Assembly (NCBI RefSeq): GCF_014697615.1
Contig: NZ_JACJSD010000057.1
Coordinates: 1-41,127 of the forward strand
Source: Nostoc sp. FACHB-280
GTDB lineage: Bacteria > Cyanobacteriota > Cyanobacteriia > Cyanobacteriales > Nostocaceae
Length of the DNA stretch: 41,127 bases
Direction: 5' to 3'
Below, piece by piece: positions 32,605 through 40,955 of the stretch. The first letter of the stretch is position 1. The number at the start of each line of letters is the position of its first letter. The translations under genes were made by a program, and so were the position numbers. The notes under the pieces were generated by a model, which had not been told where the DNA came from, did no database searches, and saw nothing but the letters and a program-made list of their open reading frames with translations.

Positions 32605-33357
32605 ATGATAAAACCTTTGCTCAAACCAACTTTTAACTTATTTTTGGGTTCACTAACAGCCAAAGCTTTAAAACAGGTAAGTGCGATTATACTATTATGC
32701 GCTTTGACAACCAAAGCAGTGCTGGCCCAAGCTCCAAGCTTTACTGATGTTGAGACTGATGTTTATGCTAAAGAGATTCAACAGGCTGTTGAAACAGGAC
32801 TGATTGCTGGCTTCAGTTCTAACAATACTTTTCGTCCCACGTTAGAACTAACAAGGGAACAAATGGTGTCAATGGTAATAAATGCGCTCAGTAAGTTACC
32901 TGTAAGCCCTTTAACTGTGCCACATGACCCACCACCAGCAGCCGGAAACTTATCGAAAGTGACGAGCAAGCCTTATCGGGATGTAGAGGTAACTCGTTGG
33001 AGTGCGGCAATGATTGAGTGGGCAAAATTTAACTCGATTGTACTCGGCTATTCTGATGGCACTTTTCGTCCTAGCCAAACAGTAACTCGCGCTGAGTTGA
33101 TGGCGGTATTGCGTAAAGCTGTGCAGTATGCCGATGAAGCAGGAGCAGGTTCTAGCATAGCAAACAACAAGCCAGCAATAGCGTTTAGTGATATATCCAA
33201 TCATTGGGCGCACAAACAAATCGTAGAAATGTCTGCTTACTGCGGTGTGGCAACTCCCGTCAATGAAACTGGAAACGCCTTCTTTCCGAATTCTGGGACA
33301 CGGCGTAATTATGGAGCAGCAGCCACATTAAGGATGCTCAACTGTCTTAGGAAGTAG
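32605..33357 (+). CDS. SLH-domain secreted/envelope protein, 250 aa
   Basis: A signal peptide (about 20-40, ending VLAQA) is followed by three S-layer homology units: FTDVETDVYAKEIQQAVETG, YRDVEVTRWSAAMIEWAKFN with GYSDGTFRPSQTVTRAELM, and FSDISNHWAHKQIVEMSA. SLH modules bind pyruvylated wall polymer or peptidoglycan; in cyanobacteria they also occur at the start of outer-membrane porins, but this one ends after the SLH region and has no barrel. It probably tethers something at the cell wall. Start ATG 32605 follows GGGAAG about 14 bases upstream. It stands alone. Confidence 0.88.
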   Translation: MIKPLLKPTFNLFLGSLTAKALKQVSAIILLCALTTKAVLAQAPSFTDVETDVYAKEIQQAVETGLIAGFSSNNTFRPTLELTREQMVSMVINALSKLPVSPLTVPHDPPPAAGNLSKVTSKPYRDVEVTRWSAAMIEWAKFNSIVLGYSDGTFRPSQTVTRAELMAVLRKAVQYADEAGAGSSIANNKPAIAFSDISNHWAHKQIVEMSAYCGVATPVNETGNAFFPNSGTRRNYGAAATLRMLNCLRK

Positions 33358-33530
33358 CCTCTGTGTTAATTCTTGCCGTGCCAACTGGTCTGCTTCCTGA
33401 TTAGCAGCAACTTGCTCCAAATTACTTTATTAAGTGATTAAAGCACTTTATCGCCCAAAGCAAATACAGGCTTATCAGCTACTTCCAGGTGTAATGTACC
33501 AGCAAGTTTCGAGCGAGTTGATCAAGTTAG

Positions 33531-34964
33531 TCATAGAATTACTCCTAATAACTGCTTTTGAACGTGAGCAAATAACTGCGCGGCGAACTTTGGCGGAACC
33601 GAATACCCGATAATTGACCCAGCCGTTGCTGTCTCCTTGGGGAATTCGTACCATTTGGGAAACCCTTGCAAAACTGCCGTCCCTTCAATAGACAAAGATT
33701 TGACCCTACCATCCGGCAACCAGATATCAGCGAATTTATTCCTATTGCACCCCTTGTGATCAGTGAAATGCGATCTCACGATAGTATTGGCAGGTAAATG
33801 CCCAGGCTTATACTTGAGTCCATTCCGCCCACCAACCCGTTCAATCAGTAGTGGTGCTGGTTCGTTGTTAGCCAAAAATCGTTCTACCGCTTGCTGTTGT
33901 CGAGTAAGTAATTGAGAATCGAGCATCATGCGGATGAGATGAGCAATCGCCCCATACCAACCGATAGGGCCAGATGTTGGTGGTAGAGAGAGAGTCAAAT
34001 CCCGGCAAGCAATCAGAACTAACCGCCGTCGCGCCTGGGGCAAGCCGAAGTCTGCCATGTTTACCACGCGGTAATTGACGTGATAACTAAGGGATTCCAA
34101 AGCATCCAGGATAATGGCGAAACTTTGACTGCTTTGATAACGTGGAACATTTTCGAGCGTGAACACCCGTGGCCGCAACTGCCGAATAGCTTCAGCTACG
34201 GCTTGCGCTGCGGTCAGGTCATCATCCGTTTCTATCGCAGTACCAGCTTTGGCTGTGTGAGCTTGAGAAAAGTTGGCACACACCGGGGAAGCATGGAGGT
34301 AGTCGGGGTTGCCTGGAAATCCGATGAAACCAGCCCGTGCTAACTCCTGTACTGTTTGCTGGATGACTTTGCAACCATACTCGTGGAAGTTGCGGTGATG
34401 GGTGTGGGCGATCGCCTGACTTAGTTGCGGTTTAGTCGGGTCATGTTCTACCGCAATGACCGGACGAATGCCAGCTTGTACCATCCCGGCTTCTACACCG
34501 CCGCCACCTGCGAATAATACAACAGCGATCGGTGCATTGATTGGTAGTACAGGTTTGGTAGAAAGTGGTTTTTTGGCTTTGGCTCGTTTGATAAAAGCAA
34601 TAATATTTTCTCTGGTTGACCTGGAGCGTTGCATCTCTCGGATGAGAGGGACAGCATTGTAGGGGATAGAACCGATACTTCGACATTTCCATATACCATT
34701 AACTTTGTCTTTCCAGTTAAAACCCCAACGCCAATGCTTAGGGTTCTCTGGATCTCGCTCACCGATCACACGGGGGTATGATGCTGTTGAGCCGTCTTGT
34801 AGCTTTTTGGTTTCAAGGTACGGATAAAGGTATCCGACTGATGCGTTTGATGTAGCTTGCAGCCCTTTCTCTAAGAATTTTTCGGGTATCGCTTCTAACG
34901 ATGATTCCTTTAATGTACTGGAGTTAAAGGATGGATGAGAGCCAGTAAGAACTGCTTGAGCCAT
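33531..34964 (-). CDS. DNA (cytosine-5) methyltransferase, 477 aa
   Basis: Transfers methyl from SAM to C5 of cytosine in DNA. Motif I is VLFAGGGGVEAG (149-160), the catalytic Cys is C229 in ASPVCANFSQA (the usual PCQ is VCA here), motif VI is L-E271-N-V, motif VIII is QARRRLVLIA, and motifs IX-X are in the C-terminal third (LQGFPKWYEF, IIGYSVPP). About 140 N-terminal residues (YLETKKLQDG, HWRWGFNWKDK) form an extra domain also seen in cyanobacterial orphan enzymes. No restriction endonuclease is next to it, so it looks like an orphan. AGGAGG six bases before the ATG fixes the start. Last gene of the Rep-DnaB-126 aa transcript. Confidence 0.92.
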   Translation of the reverse strand: MAQAVLTGSHPSFNSSTLKESSLEAIPEKFLEKGLQATSNASVGYLYPYLETKKLQDGSTASYPRVIGERDPENPKHWRWGFNWKDKVNGIWKCRSIGSIPYNAVPLIREMQRSRSTRENIIAFIKRAKAKKPLSTKPVLPINAPIAVVLFAGGGGVEAGMVQAGIRPVIAVEHDPTKPQLSQAIAHTHHRNFHEYGCKVIQQTVQELARAGFIGFPGNPDYLHASPVCANFSQAHTAKAGTAIETDDDLTAAQAVAEAIRQLRPRVFTLENVPRYQSSQSFAIILDALESLSYHVNYRVVNMADFGLPQARRRLVLIACRDLTLSLPPTSGPIGWYGAIAHLIRMMLDSQLLTRQQQAVERFLANNEPAPLLIERVGGRNGLKYKPGHLPANTIVRSHFTDHKGCNRNKFADIWLPDGRVKSLSIEGTAVLQGFPKWYEFPKETATAGSIIGYSVPPKFAAQLFAHVQKQLLGVIL

Positions 34965-34974
34965 ACCTAACCTC

Positions 34975-35355
34975 CTAAAACTCCAATAACTGAATGTATG
35001 CGTCTAACGCCGCAATAGCCGGATGAAGCTGCGGTTGAGACTTCAGACCATTGCAAATGACCGCAGTAATCCCAAGTTCAGTAAAAGTAAACCCAATGCT
35101 GGATTGTCGAGCAGCGCAGTGATTGATGATGGTTAACAGAATGAAGTTAAGTTGTTCTAAAGCTTGTCCTTCATGGGTGGACAAACGCCACTCAATATTT
35201 TCAGAACTGACGACACGCGAAGCATTGGTTGAATTGCGCTTTTCGACTATGGGCAGGATTTTGACCTTGAACTTGTAGTCACGGTCTGTAATTTGGCATT
35301 CGTCAGGTGCAAGGGAAGCCCACTGGTTGAGGAGTTCTTGGTAGATGGTACTCAT
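34975..35355 (-). CDS. Hypothetical protein, 126 aa, between dnaB and C5 methyltransferase
   Basis: Unrecognised. Mixed alpha/beta, no signal peptide, membrane helix or metal motif; an Arg/Lys-rich strand region (DYKFKVKILPIVEKR) could contact nucleic acid. Spacing is 5 bases to the dnaB stop and 10 bases to the methyltransferase start, so it belongs to that operon. A replication-associated accessory factor is inferred from context only. Confidence 0.7.
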   Translation of the reverse strand: MSTIYQELLNQWASLAPDECQITDRDYKFKVKILPIVEKRNSTNASRVVSSENIEWRLSTHEGQALEQLNFILLTIINHCAARQSSIGFTFTELGITAVICNGLKSQPQLHPAIAALDAYIQLLEF

Positions 35356-35360
35356 ATTTA

Positions 35361-36722
35361 TTAAAACCCCCGACCACGAGACAAATTCTTGAAAGAGATA
35401 AACTGATGGTCAAACAAAAGCTTGACTGTGCCAGTAGGGCCATTACGTTGTTTGCGAATGATTAACTCAGCAATGCCCCGATCTGGGGTATCTTCGTTGT
35501 ACAATTCTTCGCGGTAGAGCATGATCACAAAATCACTGTCTTGCTCCACTGCACCACTGGAACGCAAATCGCTGAGTATGGGGCGTTTGTCATTGCGGTG
35601 TTCAACTTCACGGCTTAACTGGGATAGAGCCAGAACTGGAACATCCAAATCTTTAGCAAGTTTCTTCAATCCCCGGCTGATTTCGGCAACACGCTCAGTC
35701 ATATTTGCCTTGGAATCAGCAGCTTCAGCCATTAGTTGTAAGTAGTCCACAATCACAAGCCCAACGCCACCGTAATGGGATGAAATTCGGCGGACTTGAC
35801 TACGGATTTCATTGAGAGAAGGGCAAGATTCGTCGTTGATGAAAATCTGTTGTTCACTCAGTTGAGAGATCGCCCCACTCAAAGGTTGCCATTGACCCTC
35901 AGAAATAGCGCCTCTTTCGAGAAAATTGTTTTCAATGCCAGATTCGCTGCTCAAAAATCGCTGTGTGTACTCTTCAATTGACATTTCCAAGCTGAAAACG
36001 CAAATAGGCAACTTTCCAGTTTTGGCAACATTGAGAGCGAGATTGCCAGCCAATGCAGATTTACCAACAGAGGGACGAGCCGCTAGGACATACAACCGCC
36101 CTTTCTTCAAACCACCTCCGAGCAAATTATCCAGATCATAAAATCCGGTGGACAGTGCCGGAGCAACTGTACCCGCATGACGCGCCTCAATTTCGGTAAA
36201 AGTGTTGGCTAAGGCATGAGAAATGTGAACTAAGTCAGAGGCAGAATGCTCTGAAGCAATGCCATAGACTTTTTGTTCAGCCTCGTCCAGGACATTGGTG
36301 AATTCGGCTTCGGTAGCATAGCCCAGTTGAACAATTTCAGTGCCGGCTTTGATCAACTGCCGTCTTTGGTATTTCTCCATGACCAAATCAGCCAAAGCAT
36401 CGATGTTAACGGCTGTGACAGTGCGATCTACCAGTGTGGCCAGTTTATTGCGTCCACCGATGCGGAACAATAAACCATTGTCAGACAACCAGTTGGTGAT
36501 GCAAAGCAAATCCGTTGGTAGCCCTTGGCTATAAAGTCGTTGTGCGGCTTGATAGATGTCTTTATGAGCATTGACGTAGAAAGCATCTGCAACCAAGCGA
36601 TCGCTGATTCGGCTCATAGCAGCAGGGTCAAGCATAATGCCACCGAGAATTGCTTCTTCAGCCTCAATGCTTTGTGGGGGTAAGCGGTCTTGCTGTGATG
36701 TGAAGTTTAGTTCGTGTGTCAT
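35361..36722 (-). CDS. dnaB: Replicative DNA helicase DnaB, 453 aa
   Basis: Hexameric 5'-3' helicase at the replication fork. The N-terminal domain begins PPQSIEAEEAILGGIMLD (15-32). The RecA-like domain has Walker A ARPSVGKSAL (about 215-224), Walker B VGLVIVDYLQLM, and the arginine-finger region (SDLRSSGAVEQDSDFV). There is no intein, although cyanobacterial DnaB often carries one. Normal length. GAGG lies before the ATG. As it sits with a Rep-like gene and an orphan methyltransferase, it is probably a plasmid copy rather than the chromosomal dnaB. Confidence 0.95.
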   Translation of the reverse strand: MTHELNFTSQQDRLPPQSIEAEEAILGGIMLDPAAMSRISDRLVADAFYVNAHKDIYQAAQRLYSQGLPTDLLCITNWLSDNGLLFRIGGRNKLATLVDRTVTAVNIDALADLVMEKYQRRQLIKAGTEIVQLGYATEAEFTNVLDEAEQKVYGIASEHSASDLVHISHALANTFTEIEARHAGTVAPALSTGFYDLDNLLGGGLKKGRLYVLAARPSVGKSALAGNLALNVAKTGKLPICVFSLEMSIEEYTQRFLSSESGIENNFLERGAISEGQWQPLSGAISQLSEQQIFINDESCPSLNEIRSQVRRISSHYGGVGLVIVDYLQLMAEAADSKANMTERVAEISRGLKKLAKDLDVPVLALSQLSREVEHRNDKRPILSDLRSSGAVEQDSDFVIMLYREELYNEDTPDRGIAELIIRKQRNGPTGTVKLLFDHQFISFKNLSRGRGF

Positions 36723-36746
36723 AAATCCTCAAAAAGAAGTCAGAAT

Positions 36747-36851
36747 TCGGAAGTCGGAGGTCGGAAGTTAAGAGTGAAGAACAGAAGCAGGGAAAGTCAA
36801 GAAGAAAGCCGAATTTGGAGAAAATACTTCCGACTTCCGACCTCCGACCTC
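36747..36851. repeat. STRR-like heptamer repeats forming a long inverted repeat
   Basis: The left block (36747-36768) is tandem heptamers of the GTCGGAA / GTCGGAG type; the right block (36826-36851) is the complementary series. GTCGGAGGTCGGAAG (36753-36767) pairs exactly with 36834-36848, leaving a 66-base interior. It fills the 132-base gap between the Rep-like and dnaB genes and could attenuate transcription between them. Short tandem heptamers of this kind are common in heterocystous cyanobacteria. Confidence 0.75.
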
Positions 36852-36854
36852 AAC

Positions 36855-38177
36855 TCATGCTGCACTTGGATGTAGATATACATACATGGAAGGATGTGTT
36901 AGTTTTAACCACTCCAGCCATTTGTCAGTCGCACCCTTGTCTTGCTGGTCATAGCGAGTGCTGAACTGTGTGGTCGCACTCTCAAGTCCAACTTCATCCA
37001 TACGGTCTAGAAATTCGCTGAAGGTGGCCTTATGCCAATCAAGAGAACGATTCGAGTAGTAGCCGATGGGTTGGCTGTTGGCTGTTGATTCTTCAGACGT
37101 TTTCGGGTCTGACTCCATAACTTTTGACCAATAGCCCAGCAGTTCTTCTAAACCAGCTTTACTCATCTCCAAATTGCTGATGGATTTGATCACAGTGGGG
37201 ATTTTTTGCTGCCAATCAACCTTGTCCCACCCGGCTCTCTCCTTGGCGATTAACTCCACTAAACGGCGATCGCAGGTTTGGTAAATTTTGTCTCTGGTAT
37301 TTGTGCGCCAGGGGAAACGCCAACAGCGCAGTTTGATTTCGTTTTTGTAAACTGCGGGTAATGGCTCAGATGCCATGATGCTGGGGTCAAGCAGAATGTG
37401 ATTGAGCAAATCCTCGATGGACTGAAATTTTGGTTTGCTGGGTTTATTGTTCGGTTGTTCGCCTTTCTCGAATGACCCCGCCGCAGTAGTTGGTCGAAAT
37501 GAGGGATTGTCTGTGTGATGCGAAGTCTCGGATTGATTTGACAACGAAGCGAGAGATTCAGGAATTGGTTCTTTTTCCTGGTTTGGTTGTAAGTAAGAGT
37601 CAGTTTCTTCACACACACATTCTTGGGTGGGGGGTGCGCCGAGGGAAGGGGGCGCTTTTTTAGGGTGTTTTTCTTCTAATTGATTTTCTTCTAATTGTTT
37701 TTCTATATGAGGGGTGGATGCTCCAACGTTGGATAGCCCACCGTTGGGTAAGCCACCTGTGGGTGAGCCATCGTTGGACAACCCACCTATGGATGAACCA
37801 CCGACGGATGAGCCATCGACGGGTGATCCACCTATGGGCAACCTACCTATGGATGAGTGATTGTCTCGAAATAACTTTGTGTCGTCTTTGCTGGTAAAAA
37901 TGTAATATTGCCAGTCAAACTTGCCATTGTTCGGGTTATGCTCTTGGACTCTTACTAAATAGTCATTTTGTTCAGCATTTTTGATAGCGTTACGGATTTT
38001 GTCTCGTTTGTAGCCCAAATGTTTTTCGATTACCGTAAAGCTAATATCAAAGTTTTCGTCGTGAGAAGCTACCCAACAAATTAATCTAAATGTTGAATCA
38101 GTGAGATTGTCATCCCGAATTAAATTGTTAGGAATGGCTGTAAACTGTTTGGAGGGTTTACCATTACGAAATCCCAT
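36855..38177 (-). CDS. Rep-like protein with N-terminal winged helix and pentapeptide tract, 440 aa
   Basis: The first 95 residues (FTAIPNNLIRDDNLTDSTFRLICWVAS, IEKHLGYKRDKIRNAIKNAEQ, YYIFTS) form a winged-helix domain like those at the start of plasmid replication initiators and DnaD-like helicase loaders. Residues 109-153 are nine pentapeptides of the form [SP]-x-[GD]-G-[SL], then a disordered, acidic and Pro-rich linker to about 250. The C-terminal domain (about 255-440) is helical and unnamed. AAGGAGG sits five bases before the ATG. It precedes dnaB on the same strand, fitting a loader or initiator for that helicase (inference). Confidence 0.7.
   Translation of the reverse strand: MGFRNGKPSKQFTAIPNNLIRDDNLTDSTFRLICWVASHDENFDISFTVIEKHLGYKRDKIRNAIKNAEQNDYLVRVQEHNPNNGKFDWQYYIFTSKDDTKLFRDNHSSIGRLPIGGSPVDGSSVGGSSIGGLSNDGSPTGGLPNGGLSNVGASTPHIEKQLEENQLEEKHPKKAPPSLGAPPTQECVCEETDSYLQPNQEKEPIPESLASLSNQSETSHHTDNPSFRPTTAAGSFEKGEQPNNKPSKPKFQSIEDLLNHILLDPSIMASEPLPAVYKNEIKLRCWRFPWRTNTRDKIYQTCDRRLVELIAKERAGWDKVDWQQKIPTVIKSISNLEMSKAGLEELLGYWSKVMESDPKTSEESTANSQPIGYYSNRSLDWHKATFSEFLDRMDEVGLESATTQFSTRYDQQDKGATDKWLEWLKLTHPSMYVYLHPSAA
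37719..37853 (-). repeat. 15-bp coding minisatellite (nine units) within the Rep-like gene
   Basis: Imperfect 15-base units encode residues 109-153 of the Rep-like protein as nearly exact pentapeptides (for example PIGGS, SVGGS, SIGGL, PTGGL, PNGGL). Units remain in frame, so copy-number changes would lengthen or shorten a flexible linker without breaking the gene. Confidence 0.8.
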
Positions 38178-38321
38178 AAATTCCTCCTTGAATTTTCATA
38201 ATTTTGGATACATCTAAGTCACTCAAAAAGAACGTGCAAATGATATTATCTGTTAAGTCCGTCCATTCTATATTTATTGACATAATTGCACCTGATTAAT
38301 TTCAAATCGAATAGTTTTTTT

Positions 38322-39278
38322 ATGACTAATAAAACACCTCAAACGGAATATGATTCGCCTTGGAAACAGATGCTACAACTGTATTTTCAAGATTTTATGT
38401 TGTTCTTTTTTCCTCAAGCACATAATGAGATTGATTGGAGTCGTGGTTTTATTTTTCTAGATCAGGAACTCCAGCAAGTAGTTCGTGATGCGGAATTAGG
38501 AAAGCGACTGATTGATAAATTGGTGAAAATCTATCGCATTGGGGGTGAAGAAGAATGGTTATTAATCCATGTCGAAGTTCAAAGTCAAGAGGAAACTGTT
38601 TTTCCTAAACGGATGTTTGTCTACAACTATCGAATTTTTGACCGTTATGATCGCTCTGTTGCTTCCTTGGCAGTGCTTGGGGATGACAACATCAACTGGC
38701 GGCCATCGCAGTTTGGGTACGATTTGTTTGGCTGTACGGTTAATTTTCAGTTTCCTATCATAAAGTTGTTAGACTATCAACAAAGGTTGTCGGAGCTAGA
38801 AGCTAGTCGTAACCCCTTTGCTACAGTGGTAATGGCTCACTTGGTGGCAGTACAGACCCGCAGTAATAGATCGCAAAGGAAACAATCAAAACTGGCTTTA
38901 GTTCGTCGGCTGTATGAGCAGGGATTTGAACGTGAGGCTGTTGTAAACCTGTTGGCTTTTATTGATTGGATGCTGACGCTACCATTAGATTTAGAACTAG
39001 AGTTTCAACAGGAAGTAGAACAATTGGAGGCACAACAGCGTATGCAGTATGTAACATCATTTGAACGCAGTGGTATTCGCTTGGGACTGTTAGAAGGGAT
39101 TGAGTTAGGTTTAGAACTTAAATTCGGTGCTTCTTCACTCTTTGTAATGGATGAAGTTTCCCAAATTTATGACATTGAACAATTACGAAAAATTAAAGAA
39201 GGTATAAAAACAGCGACTTCAATTGATGAATTGCGTTCTATTTACCAAACAGCAGATGACACTCCAAGAGAAAATTAA
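38322..39278 (+). CDS. PD-(D/E)XK nuclease family (Rpn / cyanobacterial transposase-like) protein, 318 aa
   Basis: The N-terminal half has the pattern of the Rpn-type nuclease family: EYDSPWKQMLQLYFQDFMLFFFP, IDWSRGFIFLDQELQQV, and the core strand-helix IHVEVQSQEETVFPKRMFVYNYRIFD, which holds the E-x-Q catalytic motif. The C-terminal half is helical (VRRLYEQGFEREAVVNLLAFIDWM, GIRLGLLEGIELGLELKFG), as is usual for members with a regulatory tail. Related Rpn proteins are DNA nucleases that raise recombination. ATG 38322 is preferred over an upstream TTG at 38286, because family members start near the TEYDSPWK motif. It is divergent from the Rep-like gene and convergent with the AlkB gene. Confidence 0.85.
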   Translation: MTNKTPQTEYDSPWKQMLQLYFQDFMLFFFPQAHNEIDWSRGFIFLDQELQQVVRDAELGKRLIDKLVKIYRIGGEEEWLLIHVEVQSQEETVFPKRMFVYNYRIFDRYDRSVASLAVLGDDNINWRPSQFGYDLFGCTVNFQFPIIKLLDYQQRLSELEASRNPFATVVMAHLVAVQTRSNRSQRKQSKLALVRRLYEQGFEREAVVNLLAFIDWMLTLPLDLELEFQQEVEQLEAQQRMQYVTSFERSGIRLGLLEGIELGLELKFGASSLFVMDEVSQIYDIEQLRKIKEGIKTATSIDELRSIYQTADDTPREN

Positions 39279-39322
39279 AGTCTTAATTTGCTGGTAATTT
39301 TCCTCTTTTAATTAGCAATTAG

Positions 39323-39922
39323 TTAGGATTTCCCCCCAACGTGCGGTCGGAAAGTCAGATTAATCCGTGTAGTTACAAGCTTGTTGGTCTTCGGAACCTG
39401 ATGCAGATGAGTAGTCTGACAACCAGGAAGCATCACCAGCAAACTCCCATGCTCCAGCCAGAAATCAGTAGGCTTACCTCCGATGGCCTTAATTTGGAAT
39501 TTGCGAACCGAACCTAAACTTATGGAAGCGATCGCCGGATTTAGCCCCATCGAAGTCTCGCTATCGTTATGCCAGCCGATACTGTCTTGGCTGCTTCTGT
39601 ACTGATTGCCAATGACGATACGGAAGCTGTAACCAGTAGCGGCGGTGATTTTATCTCGCAGTTGTGCCAGTGGTTCTGTCCAAGGCTGGGGTTTGAGTAA
39701 AACGCTCTTGGAGTAGAGATAATCACAGCCCTCGTCACCGTAAATACATTCCAGTCGCGGAACAGGCATCGTTTTGCCCAGCATTTTTATCTGATTCTGT
39801 TGCCATTGCAGTTGTTGGCAATATTGATATAGTTCGTCAGCTTCCGCGAGAGTGAGAAACTCTGGATAGTAATTGACTGGTAAAACTGTTGTGGGTTCAT
39901 CAAATAGCGTCATCTGTTTCAT
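39323..39922 (-). CDS. AlkB-type 2-oxoglutarate/Fe(II) dioxygenase, 199 aa
   Basis: Oxidative demethylation of alkylated bases. Iron ligands are H118-x-D120 (IGWHND) and H174 (THLHQVPK); R186 and R192 in RINLTFR are the 2-oxoglutarate arginines with the spacing of E. coli R204/R210. The closest pattern is the ALKBH2/bacterial DNA-repair group. I set the start at ATG 39922, since its ATG overlaps the methyltransferase stop (ATGA) and AGGGGAATT precedes it; the longer frame to 40096 is the methyltransferase's shadow. Residues 3-7 (QMTLF) resemble a beta-clamp-binding peptide. Last gene of the coupled operon. Confidence 0.9.
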   Translation of the reverse strand: MKQMTLFDEPTTVLPVNYYPEFLTLAEADELYQYCQQLQWQQNQIKMLGKTMPVPRLECIYGDEGCDYLYSKSVLLKPQPWTEPLAQLRDKITAATGYSFRIVIGNQYRSSQDSIGWHNDSETSMGLNPAIASISLGSVRKFQIKAIGGKPTDFWLEHGSLLVMLPGCQTTHLHQVPKTNKLVTTRINLTFRPHVGGKS

Positions 39923-40626
39923 AATTCCCCTATGGCGTAGACGCAAAGCGGCTTGTCCTTGGACATCGCCCGTACAATTTCTTCTGCCCGTTCTTGTGAA
40001 ATAGCCTGTTCGGGATTCTTGTAAAACCCAACAATTTGAGATTTGGGACGCACGATAATGCGCTGCGTGGTTACACGTTTGTCCCACACAAAACACGAGA
40101 TGGTGATGTTATCTGTAGCCCAACGAGTACCCCGTTTATCCTTGCGAAAGCAGAAGCGGGGCAGAGTTAACACCAGTGAAGGCGGATATTGCATCATAAA
40201 ATCCGCCCGGTCATCGCAGGGTTCGAGAAAGCTGGTCAACAAGAACGCCGCAACGCCCACACGGGCTTTATGGTAGGCATTTTTGATAATAGGTGCAGCA
40301 AACTCCGCATAAGGTGGATTTGTGCAGATCCAGTCACACTCTGGAAACTTAGCCCAAGACTCGGATAACGTTGCATCCAAATGGTAATCAGCTGCTTTAT
40401 GTGGATCAATATCGTTCGTCCACATTTGTTTGGTGTAAGGCCATGCCTGGAGTAATGATGCGATCGCACGATGTCCAACACAAGGTTCACCAATCACACC
40501 AGACAACGGGACATGACGCAGGAGTTCGGTGGTGAACCACGAAGGAGACTCGTAGAAGTTGAGAGGGTGACGGGTGACAGGTTCAATAACAGCCTTTTGG
40601 GGTGTTAATAATGGTGTGACTGTCAT
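39919..40626 (-). CDS. DNA methyltransferase with NPPY motif, 235 aa
   Basis: A Rossmann-type SAM-dependent enzyme for exocyclic amino groups: a divergent motif I (VIGEPCVGHRAI, 44-55), an acidic motif (TNDIDPHKAADYHLDAT) and the catalytic T-N103-P-P-Y106. The order I to IV fits the gamma-like adenine class. At 235 aa there is little room for a target-recognition domain, so specificity may be low or come from a partner. The 67-aa gene upstream ends ATGA into this start, with GCAGGAGG in front, and its own stop overlaps the AlkB start in the same way. The genes are therefore translationally coupled. Confidence 0.85.
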   Translation of the reverse strand: MTVTPLLTPQKAVIEPVTRHPLNFYESPSWFTTELLRHVPLSGVIGEPCVGHRAIASLLQAWPYTKQMWTNDIDPHKAADYHLDATLSESWAKFPECDWICTNPPYAEFAAPIIKNAYHKARVGVAAFLLTSFLEPCDDRADFMMQYPPSLVLTLPRFCFRKDKRGTRWATDNITISCFVWDKRVTTQRIIVRPKSQIVGFYKNPEQAISQERAEEIVRAMSKDKPLCVYAIGEL

Positions 40627-40826
40627 GTTACCTCCTGCGGTTGTTGGACAATCGTTGCACTGATGGATTCAAATTTAACCTGAAAGATATTTAAATCTGG
40701 AGTTATTTCGCCGGAATTATATCGGTCTGTAATGATTTGTCTGATGGCTGCTTCTGTCAGTCCATCGGGTATATCTAAGTGAGCTTCCTGATAAACTTTT
40801 TCTACTACTTGAACTACTATTTTCAT
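40623..40826 (-). CDS. Hypothetical protein, 67 aa, in coupled methyltransferase operon
   Basis: ATG 40826 is chosen because it overlaps the stop of the upstream truncated gene (ATGA) and GGGAG lies about seven bases before it; an earlier in-frame start at 40841 would lie inside that gene. The sequence begins MKIVVQVVEKV and contains IPDGLTEAAIRQIITDRYNSG, a strand-helix pattern without known motif. Conserved coupling suggests a stoichiometric partner of the methyltransferase. Confidence 0.7.
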   Translation of the reverse strand: MKIVVQVVEKVYQEAHLDIPDGLTEAAIRQIITDRYNSGEITPDLNIFQVKFESISATIVQQPQEVT

Positions 40827-40955
40827 GAATTGTTCTCCCAAAATTCAATTTGACTTATCGTTTGAAACTGTGCAGCCAGTGTGCTTAAGTATTCCTGTAG
40901 TTCTTCTGTTGCTTCTTTGGGGCTAATTTCTTTTTCACAAAAATAACGCAGGAAG
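40823..40955 (-). pseudogene. 3' remnant of the first gene of the methyltransferase operon, cut by an IS
   Basis: A 42-44 residue C-terminal tail (RYFCEKEISPKEATEELQ, then EYLSTLAAQFQTISQIEFW) ends in TGA at 40823, overlapping the 67-aa start. Upstream it runs into the IS200/IS605 end near 40950-40960, and the remainder of the gene is not in this window. Helical and acidic; family unknown. Boundary estimated to about 10 bases. Confidence 0.65.

Noticed and set aside
33434-33613. GTG-started 59-codon plus-strand frame overlapping the C5 methyltransferase 3' end
   Set aside because: Protein-like in its first half, but the second half is antisense to a conserved domain and there is no ribosome site.
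39923-40096. 58-codon N-terminal extension of the AlkB frame
   Set aside because: Lies wholly inside the methyltransferase gene; the ATGA overlap and AGGGGA site support the later start.
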